From contig NZ_JBBMFJ010000007.1 of assembly GCF_040096075.1 (NCBI RefSeq), forward strand, positions 47,624-111,623: 64,000 nucleotides of DNA, given 5' to 3'. The notes below the pieces were generated by a model. It saw only the letters and a list, made by a program, of their open reading frames with translations, was not told where the DNA came from and searched no databases. The position numbers were made by a program, and so were the translations under genes. This DNA is from Brotaphodocola faecis. GTDB taxonomy: Bacteria > Bacillota > Clostridia > Lachnospirales > Lachnospiraceae. Numbering within the stretch: the stretch's first letter is position 1; every line of letters begins with the position of its first letter. Shown here piece by piece: positions 8,958 through 17,298 of the stretch.

Positions 8958-8984
8958 GTAACTGTGAGGGTACTGAACAGTTAT
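8958..8984 (-). repeat. Minimal 27-bp interspersed repeat, copy 1
   Basis: This is one 27-bp unit starting GTAACTGTGAGGGTACTGAA and ending CAGTTAT, the reverse of the left end of the full-length repeat. Flanking octamers GAAGTAAC and GAAGTGAC match at seven of eight positions, consistent with a target-site duplication. Confidence 0.75.
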
Positions 8985-8993
8985 GAAGTGACG

Positions 8994-9034
8994 AAAATGC
9001 CAGGGGCGCCGAATTGGCGCCACCTGGCATTTTC
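8994..9034 (+). terminator. Terminator after purA
   Basis: AAAATGCCAGG(G)GCGCC pairs with GGCGCCACCTGGCATTTT around a GAATT loop; the T run extends past the stem. A strong GC-rich hairpin. Confidence 0.85.
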
Positions 9035-9214
9035 TGTTCCATAATCAAATTTTAGCATAAAAATCAACAAAAATTCAAAGACCAAATTGTACGAAATTCA
9101 CAAAGCGTACTGTGGGCAAAATGACGATGAAACTTGCTATTTCTGTGTGGCAATGATAAAATCAAAATATATGCGTTGGTTTATATAAGAACAAATGGAA
9201 GGAAGTGTGCAGGC

Positions 9215-10801
9215 ATGGGAACTTTTGTAAATTCCGGAAACGCGGCATTTCAGGTTGCGTTAAATTCAGAAATTTATGTAGATAAAACCGGTTTGCTGAA
9301 TTATACAAACCGTGTCATGGATACCACTTCCAAATTCATCTGCAACAGCCGTCCGCGCAGGTTTGGAAAGTCAATCACCGCAGATATGCTTACGGCATAT
9401 TACAGCAAAGGCTGTGATTCAGCCGCCATGTTTATGAATCTCGAAATTGGAAAGAGCGCAGACTTTCAGAAGCATCTGAACCAGTATGATGTCATTCATC
9501 TCGATATTCAATGGTGCCTGGAACCGGCAGGTGGTGCGGCAGGTGTGCTGACTTATATTGCAGAGCAGACAATTAAAGAACTGAGAGAGTATTATCCAGA
9601 GGAGCTTTCAGAAACAGTTACATCTTTGCCGGAGGCATTATCGCGCATCAATACAGCAACCGGAAAGAAATTTATTGTTATTATTGATGAATGGGATGTT
9701 TTGATTCGTGATGAAGCAGCTAACAAAAAGGTACAGGAAGAATACATCAATTTTTTACGTGGCCTTTTCAAAGGAACGGAACCTACCAAGTACATTCAGC
9801 TTGCGTATCTGACGGGGATTCTGCCAATCAAGAAAGTAAAAACACAGTCCGCTCTTAATAATTTTGATGAGTTTACTATGCTGGATGCAAAAATTTTTGC
9901 GGATTATACAGGTTTTACGGAAGAAGAAGTATCAGAACTCTGCAAAAAGTACGATGTAGATTTTGATGAAGTAAAACACTGGTATGATGGATATTTGCTC
10001 AAGGAAACACAGGTATATAATCCGAAAGCTGTAGTTGAAATTATGAAGTGGAAACAATTCCAGAGTTACTGGTCTGACACCAGTTCCTACGAAGTGGTCG
10101 TGCCGTTGATTAACATGGATTTTGATGGATTGAAAACTGCGATTATCGAAATGTTGTCCGGGGCCTATGTGAATGTCAATGTAAAATCGTTTCAGAATGA
10201 TACGGTAAGCTTTGCCAACAAGGATGATGTGCTTACTTATATGATCCATCTTGGGTATTTGGGGTATGATCAGAGTAAGCGAATGGCATTTGTTCCAAAT
10301 GAAGAAATCCGACAGGAACTTACAGCGGCGGTGGAGAGTACAAAGTGGAATGAGTTTCTTTCGTTTCAACGAGAATCGGAGGAATTGCTGGATGCAACGC
10401 TGGATCTGGATTCGGATACGGTAGCGGAGAAAATAGAAAAAATCCATATGGAATATGCGTCAGCGATTCAATATAACAATGAAAACTCTTTGAGCAGTGT
10501 ACTTACAATTGCCTATTTAAGTGCAATGCGGTATTATTTCAAACCAGTACGGGAAATGCCGTCGGGGCGTGGATTTGCAGACTTTGTGTTTCTTCCAAAA
10601 CCAGAGTATGCAAAAAATTATCCGGCACTTGTGGTGGAATTGAAATGGAATAAAACAGCAGAAACAGCTATGCAGCAGATAAAAGATAAAAAATATCCAG
10701 AGTCGATTGCGCATTTTTTGGGTGATGTTTTGCTGGTGGGTATCAATTACGATAAAAAAACAAAAGAGCACCAATGCCAAATTGAGGGATATCAAAAGTA
10801 A
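9215..10801 (+). CDS. AAA-ATPase-like / PD-(D/E)XK nuclease-domain protein
   Basis: The 528-residue protein has the two-part architecture of the AAA-ATPase-like/DUF1703 family. The N-terminal half has a Walker-A-like SRPRRFGKS and Walker B IVIIDEWDVL. A central HWYDGY motif follows. The C terminus carries a PD-(D/E)XK-like core: GRGFADFVF (Asp) and LVVELKW (Glu-x-Lys). The family is abundant in gut anaerobes; its role is unknown and nuclease activity is only predicted. ATG 9215 follows GGAAGGAAG and fits the family N terminus. A frameshifted paralogue follows immediately, with a short repeat between them. DNA is AT-richer than the neighbouring pur genes, suggesting acquisition. Confidence 0.85.
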   Translation: MGTFVNSGNAAFQVALNSEIYVDKTGLLNYTNRVMDTTSKFICNSRPRRFGKSITADMLTAYYSKGCDSAAMFMNLEIGKSADFQKHLNQYDVIHLDIQWCLEPAGGAAGVLTYIAEQTIKELREYYPEELSETVTSLPEALSRINTATGKKFIVIIDEWDVLIRDEAANKKVQEEYINFLRGLFKGTEPTKYIQLAYLTGILPIKKVKTQSALNNFDEFTMLDAKIFADYTGFTEEEVSELCKKYDVDFDEVKHWYDGYLLKETQVYNPKAVVEIMKWKQFQSYWSDTSSYEVVVPLINMDFDGLKTAIIEMLSGAYVNVNVKSFQNDTVSFANKDDVLTYMIHLGYLGYDQSKRMAFVPNEEIRQELTAAVESTKWNEFLSFQRESEELLDATLDLDSDTVAEKIEKIHMEYASAIQYNNENSLSSVLTIAYLSAMRYYFKPVREMPSGRGFADFVFLPKPEYAKNYPALVVELKWNKTAETAMQQIKDKKYPESIAHFLGDVLLVGINYDKKTKEHQCQIEGYQK

Positions 10802-10804
10802 ATT

Positions 10805-10831
10805 GTAACTGTTCAGTACCCTCACAGTTAC
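10805..10831 (+). repeat. Minimal 27-bp interspersed repeat, copy 2
   Basis: The unit GTAACTGTTCAGTACCCTCA...GTTAC starts three bases after the stop of the AAA-ATPase-like gene. No clear target-site duplication is visible here. Confidence 0.75.
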
Positions 10832-10882
10832 GGAATACAATTGATTTCAGGGGAGCAGAAGCTTTGGAAAGGGACGTAAAGC

Positions 10883-12489
10883 ATGGGACAGTATTTGAAC
10901 AGTAAAGAACCATACGACCAGTATAAAACGGTTATGAATGGGCCTTACTTTGTGGATAAAACGGAAATACTGGAAGAACTGATTCCAGCGTTGGAACAGG
11001 AGCAGCGTTTCTTCTGCATTACACGTCCGAGACGTTTTGGAAAAACAGTTATGGCCAATATGATTGCGGCATTTTTTTCGAATACAAAGAAGCCGTCATT
11101 ATTTGAAAACCTGTCAGTAGCAAAACAGGAACAGTATCGGAAGCATGTTGGACATCATGATGTGATTTATATTGATTTCAGTGAGATGCCACGGGAATGC
11201 CATGCGTATGAGGAATATATAAGCAGAATCCAGGATGGTCTGGTGCGGGATATTCAGGAAGTGTATCCGGAACTTATGATAGAAAAGAGCGAAGCGGTCT
11301 GGGATATTCTTTCATTGGTTTTTGATAAGACCGGGCATAAGTTTATTTTTGTGATGGATGAGTGGGATGCGGTTTTCCATATGTCTTTTATCACAGAACG
11401 GGATCGGGAAAACTATTTACTTTTTCTGAAACTTCTTTTGAAGGGAAAGAGCTATGTGGAGCTGGCTTACATGACAGGTGTCCTTCCGATTGCAAAATAT
11501 TCGGATGGTTCTGAATTGAATATGTTTTTGGAATATAATATGGCAACGCGAATTCGGTTCAGTGAGTATTTTGGTTTTACGGATGAAGAGGTTGATATGC
11601 TGTATCAGCGTTATCTGAGCAGAACCAAAAGCCGCAGATTACGCGGGAAAATCTTCGTGAGTGGTATGACGGATATCACACGGCATCCGGAGAACGGTTA
11701 TATAATCCACGCTCAGTGGTATGCGCACTGACGGATAATCAGTTATCTAATTACTGGGTAAGTTCCGGCAAATATGATTCGATTTTTACTTACATCCGAT
11801 ACAATGTGGATCAGATACAGAATGATCTGGCATTGATGTTCGCGGGAGAAAAGATATCATCTGGCATTCAGGAATATGCAGCGACTGCGCAGGAATTGAA
11901 AACGAAAGAGGAAATATATTCTGCTATGGTTGTTTATGGGTTACTGACCTATGACAACGGAAGGGTGTTTATTCCAAACCGGGAGCTCATGGGAAGTTAC
12001 GCAGCAATGATGAAAAAGGAAACATCACTGGGATATGTTTATCGTCTGGCCAATGCGTCTTCACAGATGCTGCAGGCTACTCTTGCAGGCGATACAGATA
12101 CCATGACGCAGATCATTCAGTATGCGCATAATATAGAAGTTCCGATTTTATCCTATAATAACGAGGTGGAACTTTCGGCCATTATTAATCTTGTATATCT
12201 GGCAGCGAGAGATCAGTATCGGGTAGAGCGTGAGGATAAGGCAGGAAAAGGGTATGTAGATTTCATTTTTTATCCGATCCGTCATGATCAGGACTGCATC
12301 ATACTGGAATTGAAAGTGGATCATACTCCGGAAGAAGCCATTGCGCAGATTAAAGAAAAACAGTATGCTTTACGTTTTAAAGGAAAAATGTCAGAAGCGG
12401 AAAGGTATACCGGAAGGATTCTGGCGGTAGGAATCAGTTATGATAAAGAAACGAAAGAGCATTGCTGTAAGGTAGAGGAATTATTTTAA
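10883..12489 (+). pseudogene. Frameshifted AAA-ATPase-like / PD-(D/E)XK paralogue
   Basis: This second copy of the upstream family starts at ATG 10883 (AAAGGGACG ribosome site). It shows TRPRRFGKT, FVMDEWDAV and ELAYMTGVLPI in frame 2, then loses frame near 11630-11637 (AGCCGCAG). The downstream frame restores the expected EWYDGYH...LYNPRSVV and continues through the nuclease part (GKGYVDFIF, IILELKVD) to the stop at 12489. One missing C (AGCCCGCAG expected) would join the halves into about 535 residues. This is either a real one-base deletion or a sequencing error; if real, the nuclease domain is lost from the main product. The second half could start at ATG 11716 but lacks a good ribosome site. 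Confidence 0.8.
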
Positions 12490-12510
12490 CATCACGATTT
12501 GATAAATAAG

Positions 12511-12546
12511 AATCCCGGTCTGATTTTTATCTCAGCCCGGGGTTTT
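12511..12546. terminator. Bidirectional terminator
   Basis: AATCCCGGTCTGA pairs with TCAGCCCGGGGTT, with a T run on the + side and A-rich sequence on the other. It separates two convergent genes. Confidence 0.75.
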
Positions 12547-12563
12547 ACTATGTCTTGACGATT

Positions 12564-13451
12564 TTATCCTACAATCCGTATTCCAAGCCGATATTCCTTA
12601 CTTTCCCCGCCTTCCGCCTTCTGCAGAAAATGCCGGTTCAATAAGTTATCGTCCTCATCGGACCGGATTGCAGATCCGTTCCAGGGTTCTACACACAGGA
12701 AGGGCGCTTTGGTGGCGGCTGCGGTCCAGAAGGCAACGGTGGAAAAATCCGGGTAGGAGACTTCCACGCCGCATCCGGTGGCCGGATTTTTCAGCGCGAC
12801 TTTTTTCGAACGCAGGTCCGTAAAGAAGATGGCATCATTGGCGAATAGTTCGTGGGTCAGCGGGATGACAGATGCGTGATCCAGAATCGGGGTACAGGAA
12901 TTCATGTCAAATTCCATGCGGTTTAGGTCATAGGAGTGATACCCGGCAGTTTCTTCCTGCTCAAATTCCAGAACATAATCTTCAAAGTGTTCCCCGGACT
13001 GCATCGGACAGTTGAAGCCGGGATGGGCGCCAAGCTGGTAATACATGGTTTCCGTGCCTGGATTGGTTACGGTGTAGTGAATGCGGATGCTGTCCTCAGT
13101 CAGCGTGTAAGTCAGTTTCAGCTGGAACGCAAAGGGATAGCAGGCGCGAGTCTCCGGTGAGTCGGTGAGGGTGAAAGCTGCTTCCTGGTCCGACAACACC
13201 GAGACGGCAAAGTCCGCGTTCCGGCAGAAGCCGTGCTTGGGAATGGTGTAGGTCTGACCGTTCAGTGTGTATTTACCGTCACGGCAGTTCCCAACAGTTG
13301 GGAACAAAAGCGGAGAGCAGCTTTTCCAGTGCGCGGGATTCCGCTGCCAGATGTACTCGGTATCGGCTGCTGTGTTTTTCAGAGAAATGAGCTGTGCTCC
13401 GATGGAATCGATCTGAGCGGTCAGGCTGTGGTTTGTTAAGGTTACGATCAT
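12564..13451 (-). CDS. Aldose 1-epimerase family protein (LacX/GalM-like)
   Basis: The 295-residue protein resembles the LacX branch of the aldose epimerase family, which interconverts sugar anomers. Visible landmarks are GAQLISLKN near the start, PLLFPTVGNCRDGKY and PKHGFCRNADF (candidate catalytic His), GAHPGFN (second His), and FLCVEPWNG near the C terminus. The internal ATG at 13451 is chosen: AGGGGGA lies just upstream and the protein then starts with the family-like MIVTLTNHSL; the upstream extension is hydrophobic and unrelated. Convergent with the frameshifted gene. The sugar substrate is unknown. Confidence 0.85.
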   Translation of the reverse strand: MIVTLTNHSLTAQIDSIGAQLISLKNTAADTEYIWQRNPAHWKSCSPLLFPTVGNCRDGKYTLNGQTYTIPKHGFCRNADFAVSVLSDQEAAFTLTDSPETRACYPFAFQLKLTYTLTEDSIRIHYTVTNPGTETMYYQLGAHPGFNCPMQSGEHFEDYVLEFEQEETAGYHSYDLNRMEFDMNSCTPILDHASVIPLTHELFANDAIFFTDLRSKKVALKNPATGCGVEVSYPDFSTVAFWTAAATKAPFLCVEPWNGSAIRSDEDDNLLNRHFLQKAEGGESKEYRLGIRIVG

Positions 13452-13597
13452 GGTAAGTCCCCCTGTATAAGGTTGTTTGTTGAGTACAAACAGCATGAAA
13501 AAGTATGCTGTTGATAGTTTCATTATACAGGAAGCCGGAAAAAAGAAAAGGAAAAACTGTCAACTTGCTATTTGCCGGACAGAATGATAAAATCATG

Positions 13598-13730
13598 GTA
13601 ACTGTTCAGTACCCTCACAGTTACGGGCAAAAATCCATTGAAAATTGCCTTCGGCAATGGGATTTTTGCCTGCAAGCCCATGTTTTCATACGGTCAGCGC
13701 AGTGAATGCGCAGACCTACTGAACAGTTAC
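13598..13730 (+). mobile_element. Full-length 133-bp MITE-like repeat, copy A
   Basis: The element begins GTAACTGTTCAGTACCCTCA and ends CTACTGAACAGTTAC, so the terminal 14 bp are inverted repeats. Inside are two hairpins: GGCAAAAATCC...GGATTTTTGCC enclosing ATTGCCTTCGGCAAT, and GCGCAGTGAATGCGC. Perfect 8-bp direct repeats AAATCATG flank it (13590-13597 and 13731-13738), the mark of transposition. It codes for nothing and must be moved in trans. It fills most of the 342-bp gap between the epimerase and the HAD gene. Confidence 0.9.
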
Positions 13731-13793
13731 AAATCATGACATATAGGCTTTGCACAGGAAGCACTGGCAAAAGCTGGAAAATGGGGGAATTAC

Positions 13794-14570
13794 ATGAACA
13801 GACCAGATATCATCTTTTTTGACATAGACGGTACGCTTCTGGACTTCGGAAAGAAAGATCTTTCTCCGAAGACCCGGGAAGCGCTGCTGAAATTAAGGGA
13901 AAACGGCATCCGCATCTGCATCGCCACCGGCAGAGCACCTCTGGCGGTGCCGAAATTTGCAGGCGTGGAGTTTGACGCATACCTGACGTACAATGGCTGT
14001 TACTGCTATGAGGGCAATAAAACGATCTACAGTAATCCCATGCCCCAGGTGGATGTACAGACCATTATCCGCAACGCGGCTGTCATGGGGCGGGCCATGT
14101 CGGTGGCTACGAAGAACCGGCTCATCTCCAATGGAACGGATCCGGATCTGGAACAATACTATGCGTTCGGAAACCAGAAAGTCACGATTTCCGAGGACTT
14201 TGACGAGGTTTCCAGGGGAGAGGTCTATCAGCTTCTGATGGCCTGCCGCAGGGAAGAATACGCTCAGGTACTGCAGAATACTCATAGAGCCAAGATCACG
14301 TCCTGGTGGGACCGGGCGGTGGATATCATCCCGGCAGATGGCGGAAAGGGAACCGGTATTGCGAAGATGCTGGAATATTACGGCATTGACCGTTCCAGAG
14401 CCATGGCCTTTGGGGATGGAAACAACGACATTGAGATGTTTCAGGCCGTGGATATGGGAATTGCCATGGAAAACGCGTCGGATGACCTGAAAGCGGTGGC
14501 CGCGGATGCCTGCGGCCATGTGGCGGAAGATGGCGTGTACCATTACTGCATGGAACACGGCCTGATCTGA
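13794..14570 (+). CDS. HAD-superfamily Cof-type phosphatase
   Basis: The 258-residue protein is a Cof/YidA-type HAD hydrolase. Motif I is FFDIDGTLLD (nucleophile and acid Asp), motif II is ICIATGR, and motif IV is AFGDGNNDIEMF, with a class IIB cap between. Family members dephosphorylate sugar phosphates or cofactors such as pyridoxal phosphate; the substrate cannot be told from sequence. ATGGGGGAATTAC supplies the ribosome site. It stands just ahead of the LytS-like kinase gene and may share its transcript. Confidence 0.9.
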   Translation: MNRPDIIFFDIDGTLLDFGKKDLSPKTREALLKLRENGIRICIATGRAPLAVPKFAGVEFDAYLTYNGCYCYEGNKTIYSNPMPQVDVQTIIRNAAVMGRAMSVATKNRLISNGTDPDLEQYYAFGNQKVTISEDFDEVSRGEVYQLLMACRREEYAQVLQNTHRAKITSWWDRAVDIIPADGGKGTGIAKMLEYYGIDRSRAMAFGDGNNDIEMFQAVDMGIAMENASDDLKAVAADACGHVAEDGVYHYCMEHGLI

Positions 14571-14614
14571 ACCGGCAGTTACGGATAAGAAAAGAAGATA
14601 AGGATATAGAACCT

Positions 14615-16318
14615 ATGCCATACGAAACCTACTTTAACATGCTTTTAAACATCGGCCTCCTGGTACTGATCGCGGCACTCCTGACGAACCTGGAGTTCGT
14701 GCGGGATCTGTTTCTGGAGGAGCAGGGCAGTCTGTTTTCCAAGACGGCTCTGGCGGTGATCTTTGGCGTCATCAGCATTGTTTCCACATACACGGGAACG
14801 CGGACCGACGGGGCTATCATCAATACCCGTGTCATCGGCGTGCTGGCGGCCGGTCTTCTGGGCGGTCCTTATGTGGGGATGCTGGCGGCCCTGATCGCGG
14901 GACTTCACCGGTATCTGTTTGATATCGGAGGTTTTACGGCGGTGTCCTGCGCGGTTTCCACGCTGTTTGAGGGCATTCTGGGGTCTGTGTTTTCCGCGCG
15001 TTTCAAATCCGGAAAAATGAAGCAGATTGGGATCTTTGCTCTGACGGCGGTGGCCGAGGTAGCCCAGATGGTGATCATTCTTCTGATCTCGCGGCCCTTT
15101 GTGGACGCGGTGCATCTGGTGCAGCGCATTGCAGTTCCCATGATCCTCATGAATTCCTGCGGCATGCTGATCTTTCTGAAGGCCTTTGATATGATCTTCA
15201 TCCGGGAAGAGGGACAGTTCGCGGAGAAAATGCGGCTTTGCATCGGAATCGTGGAGCAGAGTCTCCCGCATCTGAGAAAAGGACTTCAGAGCCGGGAAGA
15301 CATGGAAGCAGCGGCGCAGATCATCTATCACTCCATTTCCTGTTCTGCTGTCATGATTACGGACATGGAACAGGTGTTGGCGGTAGAGACAGAAAAGTAC
15401 AAAAAAGAGCTGGCTGACCCGGCCTTTCTGGTGCCGGTGCTGGAATCGGTGATGGATTTAAAGCCGACCTATTTCCATCAGTCAGATTTTCCGAAGAAAC
15501 TGGGAAAGGCACTCAAAGACCAGATCATCGTGACGGCGCCCCTTCTGGAGAATGAGCATTCGGTGGGCGGCATGACGATCATGATCAAAAAACGCCGTCA
15601 TGCGGTGCGGGTGGACCTGGAGTTTGTGGAGGAGCTGGCGCGGCTGTTTTCTACGCAGCTGGAGCTTTCAAATCTGGAATATCAGAAGAAGCTGCGCAGG
15701 CAGGCGGAACTGAAGGCACTGCAGTCCCAGGTCAATCCGCATTTTCTGTACAATGCGTTAAACACCATTTCCTATATCTGCCGGGAGAACGCGGAGCGGG
15801 CCAGAGAGCTTTTGCTGACCCTGGCTTCCTATTACCGGCAGACCCTGGAGAATGAGCAGTATATGCTGAACCTTCACACAGAGCTGTACCATGTGAACAC
15901 CTATCTGGAGCTGGAAAAGGCCCGCTTTGAGGAAAAGCTTCAGGTGGATATGGAAATTGAGGAGGATCTGGACTGCATGGTGCCGTCCTTTATTCTGCAG
16001 CCGCTGGTGGAAAACGCGGTCCGATACGGGGCAGATGAAGCAGGAATCCGCACGGTGCTGATCCGGGCCTTTTATATGCCGGATGGAAAGCAGGATGGGC
16101 AGAGGCAGGTCTGCATTCAGGTGCAGGACCACGGCAAAGGTTTTTCGCAGGAAGTGCTGGAGCAGTTTTACCACGGGGATAACTGGAACCGGGTAGGCCT
16201 GAAAAATGTGCATGAGCGCTTAAAGAGTGTTTATGGAAATGACCATGGACTGCGGATTGAAAATACGGGAAGAGGTGCCTGCGTTTCGTTTCTCATTCCG
16301 GAGAACGGTCCGTCCTGA
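14615..16318 (+). CDS. LytS-type sensor histidine kinase
   Basis: The 567-residue protein has a 5TMR-LYT membrane sensor region in about the first 195 residues (several hydrophobic helices, GALLGGPYVGMLAAL-like segment), a GAF-like region around 225-350, and a HisKA_7TM/LytS-type kinase core with NPHFLYNALNTI (phospho-acceptor His376) and an ATPase domain ending GRGACVSFLIP. The pair with the downstream LytTR regulator and the CstA gene matches pyruvate-sensing BtsS/BtsR-BtsT and LytST-controlled systems, where external pyruvate or related carbon is sensed. That role is inferred here from context. Confidence 0.92.
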   Translation: MPYETYFNMLLNIGLLVLIAALLTNLEFVRDLFLEEQGSLFSKTALAVIFGVISIVSTYTGTRTDGAIINTRVIGVLAAGLLGGPYVGMLAALIAGLHRYLFDIGGFTAVSCAVSTLFEGILGSVFSARFKSGKMKQIGIFALTAVAEVAQMVIILLISRPFVDAVHLVQRIAVPMILMNSCGMLIFLKAFDMIFIREEGQFAEKMRLCIGIVEQSLPHLRKGLQSREDMEAAAQIIYHSISCSAVMITDMEQVLAVETEKYKKELADPAFLVPVLESVMDLKPTYFHQSDFPKKLGKALKDQIIVTAPLLENEHSVGGMTIMIKKRRHAVRVDLEFVEELARLFSTQLELSNLEYQKKLRRQAELKALQSQVNPHFLYNALNTISYICRENAERARELLLTLASYYRQTLENEQYMLNLHTELYHVNTYLELEKARFEEKLQVDMEIEEDLDCMVPSFILQPLVENAVRYGADEAGIRTVLIRAFYMPDGKQDGQRQVCIQVQDHGKGFSQEVLEQFYHGDNWNRVGLKNVHERLKSVYGNDHGLRIENTGRGACVSFLIPENGPS

Positions 16319-16358
16319 CAATCGAAAATTACAATAAGAAGACAATGGGGGAGAGTAC

Positions 16359-17141
16359 ATGAAAATTGCGGTGATTGATGACGAGCGTCCGGCCAGAAGA
16401 GAACTGATCCGGCAGATTCAGGAGGTGGTGCCGGACTGCGAGATCAGGGAAGCAGACAGCGGTGCGGGAGCGCTGTTGCTGCTGAATGAGGAAGATGATT
16501 TTGATATCCTGTTTGTGGATATCAATTTAAACGATATGGAGGGAACAACTCTGGCTGCTACGGCAAAGAAGCTTTTGCCTCAGGTCAAGATTGTCTTCGC
16601 CACGGCGTATTCCCAGTATGCGGCAAAGGCTTTTGAGATGGAGATTGATGATTATATCTTAAAGCCCTTTGCCCCGGACCGGGTACGCCATGTCCTGGAA
16701 AAATGCATGCGCGGACTTGCGCAAAACCAGGAGATGGATGAACCGCAGGAAACCGGAGCAAAGGACACGGAAAAGCCGGAAACGGAAGTGCAGCAGGCTG
16801 CTGTCACGGCCCCAAGGATTCCGGTCCCGGTAAACCATAGCATCCGCTTTCTGGATGTGCCTCAGATTGTCTACGCGGAGACCCAGGGACGGGGAATTTT
16901 GCTCCATACCAGAACGGGAAGCTACGAAGTAAACCAGCTTCTGGGAGATCTGGAAAAGAAACTGCAGCCCTATGGCTTTTTCCGGATCCATAAGAGCTAT
17001 CTGGTGAATCTGGAGTGCATTACCGAACTGTTTCCCTGGACCGGCAATGGTCTTGCCATGAAGTTAAAGGGCTATGAAAATACAATCCTTCCGGTAGGAA
17101 GGGAACGGCTGAAAACATTAAAACAGATCCTGAATATATAA
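16359..17141 (+). CDS. LytTR-family response regulator
   Basis: The 260-residue protein has an N-terminal receiver domain (acidic DDE at 7-9, phospho-acceptor Asp54 in LFVDINLND, Lys in ILKPF) and a C-terminal LytTR DNA-binding domain (FRIHKSYLVNLECI, PVGRERLKTL). They are joined by a Glu/Thr-rich linker at about 118-150. It lies 40 bp after the kinase gene with GGGGGAG before the ATG. Its likely target is the promoter of the CstA gene just downstream, where three direct repeats occur. Confidence 0.93.
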   Translation: MKIAVIDDERPARRELIRQIQEVVPDCEIREADSGAGALLLLNEEDDFDILFVDINLNDMEGTTLAATAKKLLPQVKIVFATAYSQYAAKAFEMEIDDYILKPFAPDRVRHVLEKCMRGLAQNQEMDEPQETGAKDTEKPETEVQQAAVTAPRIPVPVNHSIRFLDVPQIVYAETQGRGILLHTRTGSYEVNQLLGDLEKKLQPYGFFRIHKSYLVNLECITELFPWTGNGLAMKLKGYENTILPVGRERLKTLKQILNI

Positions 17142-17155
17142 CAAAAGGATAGGGC

Positions 17156-17205
17156 GTTCATGCAGCGGAGCATGCTGTTCATGCGCCCTATTCTGCTGTT
17201 CACGC
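17156..17205 (+). promoter_or_regulatory. Three direct repeats at 21-bp period: candidate LytTR operator
   Basis: GTTCATGC (17156-17163), GTTCATGC (17177-17184) and GTTCACGC (17198-17205) start exactly 21 bp apart, two helical turns. The second and third share the longer GCTGTTCAYGC. LytTR regulators bind direct repeats with this kind of spacing. The repeats end 8 bp before the -35 region of the CstA promoter. Confidence 0.7.
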
Positions 17206-17213
17206 AAAAACTA

Positions 17214-17242
17214 TTCCAAAATTGTATTTATTGGTGTACAAT
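17214..17242 (+). promoter_or_regulatory. Activator-dependent promoter of the CstA gene
   Basis: TACAAT (17237-17242) is a good -10. The corresponding -35 (TTCCAA, 17214-17219, 17-bp spacer) is poor, as expected for a promoter needing the adjacent LytTR regulator. Confidence 0.55.
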
Positions 17243-17298
17243 AACCCCGTCTGAAAGGAATGGTTCAGCAATTTACACAAATAAGAGGAGGGGTTTGT

